Assembly: GCA_031285905.1 (NCBI GenBank)
Contig: JAITVH010000107.1
Span: 1 to 38,025, forward strand
Reading direction: 5' to 3'
Source: Prevotella sp.
GTDB taxonomy: Bacteria > Bacteroidota > Bacteroidia > Bacteroidales > Dysgonomonadaceae
DNA: 38,025 nt
Of this stretch, positions 8,878 to 17,341 are shown one piece after another. The notes beneath the pieces are model-generated. The model ran no database searches. It was not told the DNA's origin and saw nothing but the letters and a program-made list of their open reading frames with translations. Each line of letters begins with the position of its first letter. Within the stretch, counting starts at the first letter, position 1. A program made the translations under genes and the position numbers.

Positions 8878-9651
8878 TTACTTATTTAATACTTCTTTCA
8901 ACGCCTTCACTGCTTCTTTGATATTCGTACTTTCTTTCAGCAAAATAATGAATTTACTGCCGATAATGGCGCCGCTTGCATTTGCCTGTGCAGCCTCTAA
9001 TGTCGCCTTGTTAGAAATTCCGAATCCGATGAGGCGCGGATTGCGCAGGTTCATCCCGTTTATACGGCGGAAGTATTCCTGCTTCTTCTCATCGAAGCTT
9101 TTTTGCGCTCCTGTGGTTGCGGCCGACGACACCATGTAGATAAAGCTGTCGGTATGCTCGTCTATCAGTCTGATGCGCTCTTCTGAAGTCTCGGGAGTGA
9201 TAAGCATGACCACTTTGATATCATATTTATCGGCAATGGGTTTAAATTCGTTGATATAATCATTGAAAGGCAGGTCGGGGATAATCGCCCCATCAATCCC
9301 AATCTCTTTACATTGCTTGCAGAAGTTTTCAAACCCGTATTGCATAATAGGGTTCAGATAGCCCATCATAATAAGCGGAATGGTTACATCTTTTCGGATG
9401 TCCTTTAGCTGATCGAAGAGGATTTTTAATGTCATTCCATTTCTCAGGGCAATAGTGCCGCTATCCTGTATCGTAGGCCCGTCTGCCATCGGGTCAGAGA
9501 ATGGAATACCTATTTCGATTAAATCCACTCCATTGGCTTCCAGTTCCCGTATCACATCGCATGTATCGTTCAGGTGGGGGAATCCTGCTGTAAAGTAAAT
9601 GGATAGTATATCTCTTTGTTTCTTCTCGAATAACTGTTTAATCCTGTTCAT
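8878..9651 (-). CDS. trpA: Tryptophan synthase alpha chain
   Basis: A 257-residue TIM barrel that cleaves indole-3-glycerol phosphate to indole and glyceraldehyde 3-phosphate, passing indole to TrpB. The catalytic pair is present: Glu46 in [11 protein letters not shown] and Asp57 in PMADGPTIQ (E. coli Glu49 and Asp60). The phosphate-binding end IGFGISN and the flexible loop (SSAATTGAQ) are intact. Its start overlaps the end of trpF by 14 bp, which implies translational coupling. It is the last biosynthetic gene of the trp operon. Confidence 0.97.
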   Translation of the reverse strand: MNRIKQLFEKKQRDILSIYFTAGFPHLNDTCDVIRELEANGVDLIEIGIPFSDPMADGPTIQDSGTIALRNGMTLKILFDQLKDIRKDVTIPLIMMGYLNPIMQYGFENFCKQCKEIGIDGAIIPDLPFNDYINEFKPIADKYDIKVVMLITPETSEERIRLIDEHTDSFIYMVSSAATTGAQKSFDEKKQEYFRRINGMNLRNPRLIGFGISNKATLEAAQANASGAIIGSKFIILLKESTNIKEAVKALKEVLNK

Positions 9652-10264
9652 CGTTCAGTGCTTTTATAAATTGTTGTAATAGTTCTATATCTTTCAGTCC
9701 GGGTTCGGTCTCGAATCTGCTGTTGAGATCGATTCCGGCAAACCGGGGATGCTTTATTTCCTTTATAGCTTCCACATCATCGATAGAAATACCTCCACTA
9801 AGTAGAAATGGTGTGTTGCCTTTATATTCAGCCAGAATACTCCAATCAAACTTTTGCCCCGAACCACCATATTGAGTGGTCTTAGTATCGAAAAGGAAGT
9901 AATCGGCAACCCCTTCATATTGTTTCGCCTGTTCAAAGTCGGAAGCATCCGCTATACTGAATGCCTTGATAACAGGCATTGTCTTATTCAGTTCGTTGCA
10001 GAACGCGGGTGATTCATTTCCATGTAGCTGGATGATATCAAGGCCGTATTGGACTATTTTCTCTGCAATATAGTTTATATCAGCATTCACAAACACCCCT
10101 GTCAATTTTATGCGTTGCGGGACTTCAAACAGGTCGTATCCTGTAAGGCCGTTTATATATCGTGACGATTTATCATAGAATATCATCCCCATAAGATCGA
10201 TGGGCAACTTATTCAACTCCTTTATGTTATCGGGATATTTCATCCCACATACTTTGATTATCAT
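9638..10264 (-). CDS. trpF: Phosphoribosylanthranilate isomerase
   Basis: A 208-residue stand-alone TrpF. It converts N-(5-phosphoribosyl)anthranilate to the carboxyphenylamino-deoxyribulose phosphate. The N-terminal IIKVCGMK holds the catalytic Cys, and FLFDTKT holds the catalytic Asp. [16 protein letters not shown] and FLLSGGI complete the family pattern. It overlaps trpA by 14 bp. It is separated from trpC by an unusual 302-bp spacer holding a repeat element (10271-10466). Confidence 0.97.
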   Translation of the reverse strand: MIIKVCGMKYPDNIKELNKLPIDLMGMIFYDKSSRYINGLTGYDLFEVPQRIKLTGVFVNADINYIAEKIVQYGLDIIQLHGNESPAFCNELNKTMPVIKAFSIADASDFEQAKQYEGVADYFLFDTKTTQYGGSGQKFDWSILAEYKGNTPFLLSGGISIDDVEAIKEIKHPRFAGIDLNSRFETEPGLKDIELLQQFIKALNDEQD

Positions 10265-10270
10265 CTTTGT

Positions 10271-10466
10271 ATTTTAACTAAAAAGTAACAGAAGTAACAG
10301 GTTTCAGCGAACAAAGAACTGGTGGCTTTGCCTGTAGGGACGAAATATTTTTCGCCCGATGTTTGATTGCGGGCGGATGATAATTGACTCGTATTCACTT
10401 CGTCCATTTCCAAGTCGCCCCTACAGCAAGCCCGAATATTTTAACTAAAAAGTAACAGAAGTAACA
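10271..10466. repeat. Palindromic element flanked by 29-bp direct repeats, between trpF and trpC
   Basis: Two identical 29-bp direct repeats (10271-10299 and 10438-10466, starting ATTTTAACTAAAAAGTAACA) bracket a segment with nested inverted repeats. The outer arms are CTGTAGGGACGA (10332-10343) and TCGCCCCTACAG (10415-10426), with inner pairs GGACGAA/TTCGTCC and CGCCCG/CGGGCG. The inner part looks like a dispersed palindromic repeat of the TGTAGGGGCGA type. The rest of the 302-bp trpF-trpC gap (to 10566) is A/T-rich with no gene. The direct repeats could be a long duplication made on insertion or by slippage. The segment is transcribed as part of the trp operon. Confidence 0.7.
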
Positions 10467-10566
10467 CTTTTCATTTATTATTTTACACTCATAATTTATA
10501 TTTTAAAACCATTTGCTAATGTGCTAATTTGCAAATTTGCTCATTGATTTTCTATAGATAAATTTC

Positions 10567-11349
10567 TTATTTTTTCATCAATTCTCCTATAAACTCTTCC
10601 AATGCCTTACCCGGATTACTTGTCTTCATAAAGTTCTCTCCCATTAGAAAACCCTTGTAACCGACAGATTGTAAGTCAATAACGGTTTGCGGTTGCGAAA
10701 TGCCGCTCTCTGAAATTTTTACAAATTCATCCGGTATTCTATCTGCCAGATCGAAGGAAATTTGCACGTCGGTAACGAAAGTACCCAGATTGCGGTTGTT
10801 TACGCCTACCACATCCACTTTGTCGTTAATGTGGGCGAGTTCCTGTTCGTTATGAATCTCTAATAAAACATCCAGCCCCAGTTGTTTTGCTGTGGTCGCC
10901 AGTTGTTTTGTCTCCTTTATTGTCAGGGCAGATGCAATAAGCAATATGGCGCTTGCTCCGGCTGCTTTTGCCTGATAGAGCTGATATTCGTCTATTACAA
11001 AATCTTTTCGCAATAGGGGAGTATCGGTCAGGCTCCTTGCATTTTTCAAATCATCGAGGTCGCCCCCGAAGAAGTCCATATCGGTAAGAACGGATATAGC
11101 GCTGGCTCCTCCTTGCGAATACAAAGGAATAACATCTTCAACTTTTGCATCCTTGAAAATCCAGTCGCGTGACGGAGAACGGCGTTTAAACTCGGCAATG
11201 ATTCCTGTTTTGGAATTGATCAACGCTTTTTTGAATGAGTTGACAGGAGTGTCTGTTATACTTTCCTCCAGTTGGGAGAATGATACGAGCGATTTCTGCC
11301 CTGCTACTTCTATCCTTTTATTCGCTATAATTTTATCTAATATGTTCAT
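10567..11349 (-). CDS. trpC: Indole-3-glycerol phosphate synthase
   Basis: A 260-residue (beta/alpha)8 enzyme that closes the indole ring in tryptophan synthesis. Family motifs are all visible: GIIAEFKRRSPSR with the catalytic Lys region, LLRKDFVIDEYQLYQAKAAG, LLEIHNEQELAH, VGVNNRNLGTF, and VKISESGIS with the phosphate-binding Ser-Gly. The start codon overlaps the stop of the MFS gene as ATGA (11346-11349), so translation is probably coupled. Length is normal. Confidence 0.97.
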   Translation of the reverse strand: MNILDKIIANKRIEVAGQKSLVSFSQLEESITDTPVNSFKKALINSKTGIIAEFKRRSPSRDWIFKDAKVEDVIPLYSQGGASAISVLTDMDFFGGDLDDLKNARSLTDTPLLRKDFVIDEYQLYQAKAAGASAILLIASALTIKETKQLATTAKQLGLDVLLEIHNEQELAHINDKVDVVGVNNRNLGTFVTDVQISFDLADRIPDEFVKISESGISQPQTVIDLQSVGYKGFLMGENFMKTSNPGKALEEFIGELMKK

Positions 11350-12518
11350 TTCTTTTCCACTCTAAATATTTTTATCATCGATACAAGCACCACTATACAA
11401 ATGCCGAATAATCCGATCAGCGCATAGGAATACCTCAGGTTGGTTACACTCGAAATATATCCGATCAGCGGAGGTCCCATCAGAAATCCGAGGAAACTAA
11501 CACTCGACACGATAGTTAGTGCAATGCTGGTGGGTATTTTTGTCCGTTGTCCGGCAACGCTGTATATAGTGGGAACGATACCTGCCGTTCCGAATCCGAT
11601 GATCATAAATGCAATGATGGTAGTAATGAAGTGGGGGAATGCCACTGCAGTGAAAAGTCCTACAGTAATCAGCGTACCTCCTGCCTGTAGTACACGTTTG
11701 CGTCCCCATCGCTGGATCGCTTTATCGATAAGGAAACGGCCCGATGCCATCGTAACCATATAAGCGGCTAACCCTATAGGGGCAATGTGTGCCGGTGCGC
11801 CGACCACATCTATCAGGTAGAGTCCGCTCCAGTCCGACATAGCTCCCTCTGCCGCCATACCGCAAAAGGCAACGATACCCAACAAGAACAAAAATGTCTC
11901 CGGCTTATTTCTTTTCTTTGCTGCAACCTCCGTCGGGTCTTTTTCCTTTTTCACGTCGGGTTGCAGGTATTTTTTATTGATGATCAGATTAATAAATACA
12001 AGTAATCCGACAATACTAAAGTGGTAAATGGGTTTCAGATGCAATGATGACATCAGCAGCCCGAGGGCAGCGCCTGTCAGTCCGGCCAGACTCCAACCCC
12101 CATGAAAGGAAGCCATGATGGGCTTGTCATACATTGATTCCACAGTTACGGCCTGTGTATTTACTGATATATTACAGAAATTGCCAAAGAATCCGAATAC
12201 GATAAGGCTCATAATTAAAGCATATTCGCTGGCCGAAAGTCCGACAAACAGCAACGCTATAACATATCCTGTAAGAGCTACCGGAAATATCCTGCGGCTC
12301 CCTATTTTAGAGATAAGAAATCCGGAGATGGTCATCCCGCATATCTGACCGATAGGTATCATCAGCAATATAGTTCCCCAGGCGGCGTCTCCCAGTCCAA
12401 GCGTCGTTTTTATATCGGGTATACGGCTTGCCCAGCTTGAAAAACAAAATCCTGTACAGAAGTATAAACAAAAGATTGCCAGCCGGATTCGTTTTTTATG
12501 CTCAATGTTACTTTCCAT
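11346..12518 (-). CDS. MFS transporter (YbjJ-like), embedded in the trp operon
   Basis: A 390-residue major facilitator with about 12 hydrophobic helices. The start RLAIFCLYFCTGFCFSSWAS and GQICGMTISGFLISKIGSRR resemble the YbjJ/fucose-permease-like branch of the MFS. The central loop is basic (KKEKDPTEVAAKKRNKPET). The substrate is unknown. Its position between trpD and trpC, with a 4-bp overlap with trpC, suggests co-expression under tryptophan control, so movement of an aromatic compound is possible. That is context only. Confidence 0.82.
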   Translation of the reverse strand: MESNIEHKKRIRLAIFCLYFCTGFCFSSWASRIPDIKTTLGLGDAAWGTILLMIPIGQICGMTISGFLISKIGSRRIFPVALTGYVIALLFVGLSASEYALIMSLIVFGFFGNFCNISVNTQAVTVESMYDKPIMASFHGGWSLAGLTGAALGLLMSSLHLKPIYHFSIVGLLVFINLIINKKYLQPDVKKEKDPTEVAAKKRNKPETFLFLLGIVAFCGMAAEGAMSDWSGLYLIDVVGAPAHIAPIGLAAYMVTMASGRFLIDKAIQRWGRKRVLQAGGTLITVGLFTAVAFPHFITTIIAFMIIGFGTAGIVPTIYSVAGQRTKIPTSIALTIVSSVSFLGFLMGPPLIGYISSVTNLRYSYALIGLFGICIVVLVSMIKIFRVEKK

Positions 12519-12646
12519 TTCTCTAAAATAGCTTATATATTATCATTTCTATAACAGGAGGGCAGCAAAAGTGCCACCCTCTATTTATTAAATTCTTCTT
12601 ATTATTAATGGAACAAGTTTCATTTGGATTAGTTTACTCCCCATTC

Positions 12647-13186
12647 TTAGCGGAATAACATAAACATAGCTCCACCGAATATCAAATCCCAAATCAAACA
12701 CAATACAACAAACAAAGCTGTAGTGGCGACGGATAATATAATAGTATACATTATCTGTTGCCCGAAATTAGTTGTGTTGCGTAAAGAATTTCCGACCGCC
12801 AGCATACCTAATGCGCCACAGCCTACAAGGAAAGCTCCCCCTATGACGCCCAGACGGAAGCCTGGTACGATTATCGTTACAAAAGCAATAAAAATAAAAG
12901 GTAAGACTGAAAGTAACAAGGACAGTCCTCCCAATCTTTCTTCCAGATTAGTGGTCATTCCTCTGAATATAACCTGCCTTCCGGGAAGCAATGCCGCTTT
13001 TACTTTTACGATATCATCACCGCCATCGGTGGTTCCTACCTTGTACTTTAATCCGCCAAAACCGGAACCGCTCTTTTTAATTTCGATATTGTTCTGGTAA
13101 AATTTCTGACTCAACGGATTATACACAATTTTAAGATCACCCTCTACTCCATTCAGATTGAATGGTAATTCTGTTGTCCAATTCAT
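12647..13186 (-). CDS. Unrecognised small membrane protein in the trp operon
   Basis: I do not recognise the family. The 179-residue product has a soluble, Gly- and Lys-rich N-terminal half (1-85, with SGSGFGGLKYKVGTTDGGDD), with no signal peptide. Three hydrophobic segments follow, at about 88-108, 112-132 and 145-175. The layout suggests a cytoplasmic domain tethered to the inner membrane. It lies 76 bp after the oxidoreductase gene and 128 bp before the MFS gene, with the same orientation and no obvious terminator between. The upstream gap holds a 10-bp inverted repeat (13199-13208 and 13229-13238) that could form a hairpin near the start codon. Confidence 0.7.
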   Translation of the reverse strand: MNWTTELPFNLNGVEGDLKIVYNPLSQKFYQNNIEIKKSGSGFGGLKYKVGTTDGGDDIVKVKAALLPGRQVIFRGMTTNLEERLGGLSLLLSVLPFIFIAFVTIIVPGFRLGVIGGAFLVGCGALGMLAVGNSLRNTTNFGQQIMYTIILSVATTALFVVLCLIWDLIFGGAMFMLFR

Positions 13187-13198
13187 AGTTTCTAAGTT

Positions 13199-13238
13199 TT
13201 GCGAAGATTAATACAATAATTATTATACATCCTCGCAA
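13199..13238 (-). other. Inverted repeat in the leader of the small membrane protein
   Basis: TTGCGAAGAT (13199-13208) is complementary, with one mismatch, to ATCCTCGCAA (13229-13238). An A/T loop containing TAATAATTATT separates the arms. No T-run follows on the minus strand, so it does not look like an intrinsic terminator. It may be an mRNA hairpin 12 nt before the start codon. Confidence 0.35.
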
Positions 13239-13262
13239 GATAGTAATATTCTGTTAAAGAAA

Positions 13263-13838
13263 TTATCCCCTTCCTAATTTTTCTACCTTATCGAGCCACT
13301 GTGTCCTTTGTTCAGGTGTCGATTTTTTTATGGTGGCCAGATAAGTAGTTCTGGTATTCTTTATACCGCAGAATGCACCTATGTCTTTTCGTATCATTCT
13401 GCCTCCAAGGTCTTTAACCATCCATTTGTAGTACCATACAGGGGCATCCATTGTGCTGATTATTTCTGAGGTTTTCCCTGTGAATAACTTTTTGGGAAAT
13501 GGAGATTTTTCCTGATACTCAAATGTAAAGCCCGGAAGAAAAATCCGTTCGATAAAACCTTTTAGTAAAGCAGGCGGTGAAGCCCACCATGTAGGATAGA
13601 TCCATACAATATGCTCTGCCCATTGCAGTTTTTCCCAAGCCTCTAACAAATCCGGCTCTAACTCGGTACGCTTGCGGTAGCCATATTTGAGAATCGGATT
13701 AAAATCCATTTCAGTGAGAATAATCTCCCTCACTTCGTTTCCTTTCTCCAAACTACCTTTCTTATAGCTTTCGTGCAATCCGAAGCAAAAACCTTCTTTG
13801 TCGGGATGGCCGTTTATTATTAATACTTTTTTCATCAT
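13263..13838 (-). CDS. Flavodoxin-fold NAD(P)H oxidoreductase (MdaB/KefF/NQO-like)
   Basis: The start is placed at the ATGATG of MMKKVLIINGHPDKEGF, one base after the cupin stop. A longer frame reaching 13925 would run back through the cupin gene. The 191-residue protein begins with the FMN/FAD phosphate-binding beta-loop of flavodoxin-like quinone reductases (LIINGHP) and has HIVWIYPTWWASPPALLKGF, the family hallmark. KLFTGKTSEIISTMDAP follows. Such enzymes reduce quinones or nitro-aromatics with two electrons from NAD(P)H in the cytoplasm. It sits in the trp operon next to a cupin, but any link to tryptophan chemistry is unproven. Confidence 0.85.
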   Translation of the reverse strand: MMKKVLIINGHPDKEGFCFGLHESYKKGSLEKGNEVREIILTEMDFNPILKYGYRKRTELEPDLLEAWEKLQWAEHIVWIYPTWWASPPALLKGFIERIFLPGFTFEYQEKSPFPKKLFTGKTSEIISTMDAPVWYYKWMVKDLGGRMIRKDIGAFCGIKNTRTTYLATIKKSTPEQRTQWLDKVEKLGRG

Positions 13839-13839
13839 A

Positions 13840-14166
13840 TCATGTATTATATTCTTTGACTGAAAGCCCAACCATAATCGTTGTTGTATCTGCATTATTC
13901 CATACCGAATGCGGAATATTACCATTCAATAAAAAAGATTCGTTGGCATTCAGTATTTTAGATTCTTCACCCATTTCTATTCTTGCCTGTCCGCTGACAA
14001 CGATAAACAAGTGCGAATGCTCATGTGTATGAGGCTTTAGCGGGCCGCCGCCATGCACTTCGAGGTAAGCGATAGAACCATCTATTATCTCTCCACAATT
14101 ACCAAACAGCTTTTTAGCTAAGAAATTGATATGTTCGGGAGGCGTTATGAAGGTTTCTTCTTTCAT
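13840..14166 (-). CDS. Small single-domain cupin
   Basis: A 108-residue cupin barrel. The first cupin motif is GGGPLKPHTHEHSHLFIVVS, with His residues placed to bind a metal. The second is ESFLLNGNIPHSVWNNAD. Function is not determinable from a cupin fold this small: it could be an isomerase, a sensor or a dioxygenase-like protein. The start overlaps the trpD stop as ATGA (14163-14166), and the oxidoreductase start follows after one base, so the three genes are tightly coupled. Confidence 0.85.
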   Translation of the reverse strand: MKEETFITPPEHINFLAKKLFGNCGEIIDGSIAYLEVHGGGPLKPHTHEHSHLFIVVSGQARIEMGEESKILNANESFLLNGNIPHSVWNNADTTTIMVGLSVKEYNT

Positions 14167-15161
14167 GTGTTCAGTTCTAAAAACTTACTGAATGTTTCTT
14201 TCAGCTTTCCGCTGTCTATTGATTCGCATGCCTGTGCAATCGCATCCTCAAAAGACATATTGGGATTGATCGTTTGTATAGCCGCAGCGGCATTGGCTAT
14301 TACTGCATTCTTCTGCGCAGTGGTAGCCGTATTATTCACCACATTGTCGAATATCCTTGAAGCATCTTCCGGTGTTTGCCCTCCGTCTAATTCTTTTTCC
14401 TCACATCGCTTAAGACCTATAAGTTCAGGACTGTAAATGCGCTCTTCGTGCTTATTGATTATCTTGAAGTCACTTGTCAATGATATTTCATCATATCCGT
14501 CGATACTATGCACAATAGAATAATCTACATCAGTCTGCTGATACATATAGAAATACAGGCGAGCCATTTTCAAGTTGAAAACCCCCAGTACAGTGCGTTT
14601 CGGGCGGATAGGATTGACTACAGGCCCCAGCATGTTGAAGAACGTGCGTACCCCTAATGCCTTACGAATGGGTGCAACAACCTTCAATGCATTATTAAAT
14701 AGCGGAGCGTGCATGTATGCAATGTTTGTCTTATCGAGCGATTTTTCCAGCTTGCTCACATCAGCAGTGAATTTCACGCCATGTTGTTCCATCACATTCG
14801 ATGCACCACTCACAGATGTAGCCCCATAGTTTCCATGCTTGGCAACCTTATATCCTGCACCCGCTACCACAAAGCAGGCCAGGGTAGATATATTGAATGT
14901 ATTCTTATTATCACCTCCTGTGCCCACAATATCGATCGGATTATAGGCTGCTAGTGCATCTACATTTGCCCGCAGATCAAGTAATGCATCCGAAAAACCC
15001 AGAAATTCGTCCACACTGATACTACGCATAAGGAAGACAGTGATAAATGCGGCAATCTCGGAATCGTTATACTTTCCATCTGCCATATTAGTCAGTATTT
15101 CCTTTGCCTCGTTGCGGTTGAGGTATTGATGTTCAAAAAGCCTGTTTAGAATTTGTTTCAT
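14163..15161 (-). CDS. trpD: Anthranilate phosphoribosyltransferase
   Basis: A 332-residue enzyme that joins anthranilate to PRPP. The family signatures are complete: DIVGTGGDNKNTFNIST with GTGGD at 80-84, VAKHGNYGATSVSGASN, and the acceptor-site FNMLGPVVNPIRPK. The start codon lies a few bases from the left edge of a hairpin element (15166-15297) that fills the gap to trpB2. The stop overlaps the cupin start by 4 bp. Confidence 0.97.
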   Translation of the reverse strand: MKQILNRLFEHQYLNRNEAKEILTNMADGKYNDSEIAAFITVFLMRSISVDEFLGFSDALLDLRANVDALAAYNPIDIVGTGGDNKNTFNISTLACFVVAGAGYKVAKHGNYGATSVSGASNVMEQHGVKFTADVSKLEKSLDKTNIAYMHAPLFNNALKVVAPIRKALGVRTFFNMLGPVVNPIRPKRTVLGVFNLKMARLYFYMYQQTDVDYSIVHSIDGYDEISLTSDFKIINKHEERIYSPELIGLKRCEEKELDGGQTPEDASRIFDNVVNNTATTAQKNAVIANAAAAIQTINPNMSFEDAIAQACESIDSGKLKETFSKFLELNT

Positions 15162-15165
15162 AAGT

Positions 15166-15297
15166 AGCCCTCCAGCCTGAGCCCCTCCAACCTCCCCAGA
15201 GGGGAGGCTTCAAAGAGGGAATTTATTTTATTATTTATATGCAATTACTTTTTCTTGCGTTAGCCTAAAAGTCCCCCTCCGGGGGATTAGGGGGCTA
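15166..15297. repeat. REPIN-like inverted hairpin element, trpD/trpB2 junction
   Basis: On the plus strand a left module (GCCCCTCC then hairpin CCTCCCC-AG-AGGGGAGG, 15181-15207, with an extra AGCCCTCC copy at 15166) faces a right module. The right module is hairpin TCCCCCTCCGGGGGA followed by TTAGGGGGC, 15272-15295. About 62 bp of A/T-rich DNA separate them. The modules are in inverted orientation. The right end contributes the TAG stop codon of trpB2 (15295-15297). The same modules recur at 17236-17341, at 18743-18869 and at both ends of the insertion in leuS. Confidence 0.75.
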
Positions 15298-16653
15298 GGC
15301 CAATTTTTCCAACGCATCGGTTGTTTTAGCGATCTCTTCGTCAGTCAGTTCATGATTAGTCAGTTCGCCATCGAAATAACGGTCATAAGAAGCCATATCG
15401 ATAAGCCCGTGACCTGACAGATTGAATAGGATTGTTCTCTGTTTGCCTTCTTCTTTTGCCTTCAATGCTTCCTGGATGGCGGCATAAATGGCATGTGATG
15501 ATTCGGGCGCCGGTATAATACCTTCAGTTTTTGCAAACAGTATAGCGGCCTCGAATGTATCCAGCTGTTTCACATCTATAGCCTCTATATATCCGTCTTT
15601 TTTCAGTTGGCTGACGATAGTTCCTGCTCCATGGTAGCGAAGTCCGCCGGCATGGATATTGGCAGGGGCAAAATTATGACCTAATGTGTACATTGGAAGA
15701 AGAGGGGTGTACCCTGCTTCGTCACCAAAGTCATACTCAAATTTACCACGGGTTAATTTAGGGCATGATGCCGGTTCTGCTGCAACAAGGCGGACATCTT
15801 TGCCTTCGGTCAGTTTGTGACGCAGGAACGGGAAAGTGATACCTGAAAAGTTGGATCCACCGCCAAAACAACCGATTACTACATCCGGATATTCTCCTGC
15901 TATTTCCATCTGCTTTTCTGCTTCCAGCCCGATAATAGTCTGATGAAGTGCCACATGGTTCAATACACTGCCTAATGTGTATCTGCAATTAGGAGTGTTT
16001 AAAGCCAGTTCTATAGCTTCCGAAATAGCTGTTCCGAGACTTCCCTGATAAGTCGGATTTTCTGTAATGATCTTACGTCCGGCTTTGGTACTCATACTTG
16101 GCGATGCGATCACCTCAGCGCCATATGTCTGCATAATGGAGCGGCGGTAAGGTTTTTGGTGATAGCTGATCTTTACCATATAAACAGCCAGATCCAACCC
16201 AAAGTGATTGGCTGCATATGATAAGGCGGCACCCCATTGCCCTGCTCCGGTTTCGGTCGTAATATTGGTTATTCCCTGCTCTTTGCAGTAATATGCCTGT
16301 GCTATTGCTGAGTTCAGCTTGTGGGAACCTACAGGGCTAACACTTTCATTCTTGAAATAGATATGCGCCGGAGTATCCAGGGCTTTCTCGAGGCCGGTAG
16401 CACGTACCAGAGGGGTAGGGCGGTAGTTTTTATATAGCTCCCGTATCGGATCCGGAATTTCGATCCAGCGGTCGGTATAGTTCAGTTCCTGCTTAGCCAG
16501 CTCTGTTGCGAATATCGGTTCCAGATCGCTAACTTCCAGTGGTTTCTTTGTTCCCGGGTGGAGGGGAAGTAATGGTTTATTTTTCATATCCGCTACAATG
16601 TTGTACCAGCTCCGGGGAATGTCGTTTTCACTTAATAAGATTTTCTTAGTCAT
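15295..16653 (-). CDS. Second tryptophan synthase beta chain, TrpB2 type
   Basis: A 452-residue PLP enzyme of the TrpB2 class, longer than ordinary TrpB and with the N-terminal extension typical of that class (LLPLHPGTKKPLEVSDLEPI). The PLP lysine is Lys112 in SPVGSHKLNSA. TETGAGQWGAALSYAA carries the catalytic Glu, and GCFGGGSNFSG binds the phosphate. The C-terminus has the usual FNLSGHGLIDMASYD. Some TrpB2 proteins make tryptophan from indole and serine without TrpA; others act on O-phosphoserine. Here it lies 18 bp after trpG and coexists with a canonical TrpB (18861-20042). Its stop codon lies inside the hairpin element. Confidence 0.93.
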   Translation of the reverse strand: MTKKILLSENDIPRSWYNIVADMKNKPLLPLHPGTKKPLEVSDLEPIFATELAKQELNYTDRWIEIPDPIRELYKNYRPTPLVRATGLEKALDTPAHIYFKNESVSPVGSHKLNSAIAQAYYCKEQGITNITTETGAGQWGAALSYAANHFGLDLAVYMVKISYHQKPYRRSIMQTYGAEVIASPSMSTKAGRKIITENPTYQGSLGTAISEAIELALNTPNCRYTLGSVLNHVALHQTIIGLEAEKQMEIAGEYPDVVIGCFGGGSNFSGITFPFLRHKLTEGKDVRLVAAEPASCPKLTRGKFEYDFGDEAGYTPLLPMYTLGHNFAPANIHAGGLRYHGAGTIVSQLKKDGYIEAIDVKQLDTFEAAILFAKTEGIIPAPESSHAIYAAIQEALKAKEEGKQRTILFNLSGHGLIDMASYDRYFDGELTNHELTDEEIAKTTDALEKLA

Positions 16654-16671
16654 GATTGTTAGATTTTTATA

Positions 16672-17295
16672 TTAATTGTTTAAAAAATTTCTTACGATTG
16701 TTTTTCCTTCAGGGGTTAATACTGATTCAGGATGGAATTGTACGCCATGTATATCATACTCTTTATGACGGAGTGCCATCATTTGCCCATTACTATCTAC
16801 AGCTGTCACCTCCAGACATTCAGGTAATCCTTTATTATCAACTATCCACGAATGATAACGTCCTACTTCCAGTTTATTATCCAGTCCGGCGAAAATATAA
16901 TCAGGGGCGATCTTTTCTATCTCTGTAGCCACTCCATGATATACATCTTGCAGATTGGTGAGATGAGCCCCGAAAGCTTCGCCGATAGCCTGATGTCCCA
17001 AACAAACACCGAAGATAGGTTTTTTGCCTGCATATTGTTTTATAAGGGGTAATAACAATCCTGCTTCTGATGGGATTCCAGGCCCCGGGGAAAGTATTAT
17101 TTTATCGTATTTAGAAATTTCATCTAAATTGATCTTATCATTCCTGTATACATCTATATCGTTATATCCCAGTTCTTTAACGAGATGAACAAGGTTGTAT
17201 GTAAATGAGTCGTAATTATCGAATATCAGTATACGGCCCCTCCTGGCCTCCCCTGAGGGGAGGAACTGGTTCTCAATATGTGTTTTATTTTTCAT
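16672..17295 (-). CDS. trpG: Anthranilate synthase glutamine amidotransferase subunit, with element-derived N-terminus
   Basis: A 207-residue class I glutamine amidotransferase that supplies ammonia to TrpE. The triad is present: Cys98 in GVCLGHQAIG, with His188 and Glu190 in VQFHPESVLTPEG. LSPGPGIPSEAG is also intact. Homologues begin close to ILIFDNYDSFTYN. Here about 21 extra residues precede it (MKNKTHIENQ FLPSGEARRG R), because the only usable ATG lies inside the hairpin element at 17236-17341 and residues 11-21 are translated from its palindrome. The extension has no recognisable domain and is probably tolerated as a flexible tail. The gene follows trpE by 43 bp. Confidence 0.95.
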   Translation of the reverse strand: MKNKTHIENQFLPSGEARRGRILIFDNYDSFTYNLVHLVKELGYNDIDVYRNDKINLDEISKYDKIILSPGPGIPSEAGLLLPLIKQYAGKKPIFGVCLGHQAIGEAFGAHLTNLQDVYHGVATEIEKIAPDYIFAGLDNKLEVGRYHSWIVDNKGLPECLEVTAVDSNGQMMALRHKEYDIHGVQFHPESVLTPEGKTIVRNFLNN

Positions 17296-17341
17296 TGTTA
17301 TTCTGTATTTAATTCCCCCTTTGGGGGATTTAGGGGGCCTA
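17236..17341. repeat. REPIN-like inverted hairpin element, trpG/trpE junction
   Basis: The left module is GCCCCTCCTGG plus hairpin CCTCCCC-TGA-GGGGAGG (17236-17263). The right module is hairpin TCCCCC-TTT-GGGGGA followed by TTTAGGGGGCC (17314-17338). The two are inverted around 50 bp that hold the trpG start codon. The TAG stop of trpE (17339-17341) abuts the right end, and the left module is translated as part of TrpG. The tails GGCCCC and GGGGGCC are complementary and could pair in the mRNA around the start site. Confidence 0.77.

Noticed and set aside
10271-10466. CRISPR array
   Set aside because: There are only two copies of the 29-bp repeat, the 138-bp spacer is itself palindromic, and there are no cas genes nearby.
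13839-13925. Longer start for the NAD(P)H oxidoreductase at 13925
   Set aside because: It would run back through the cupin gene in another frame. The flavodoxin fold starts at MKKVLIINGHP, directly after the cupin stop.
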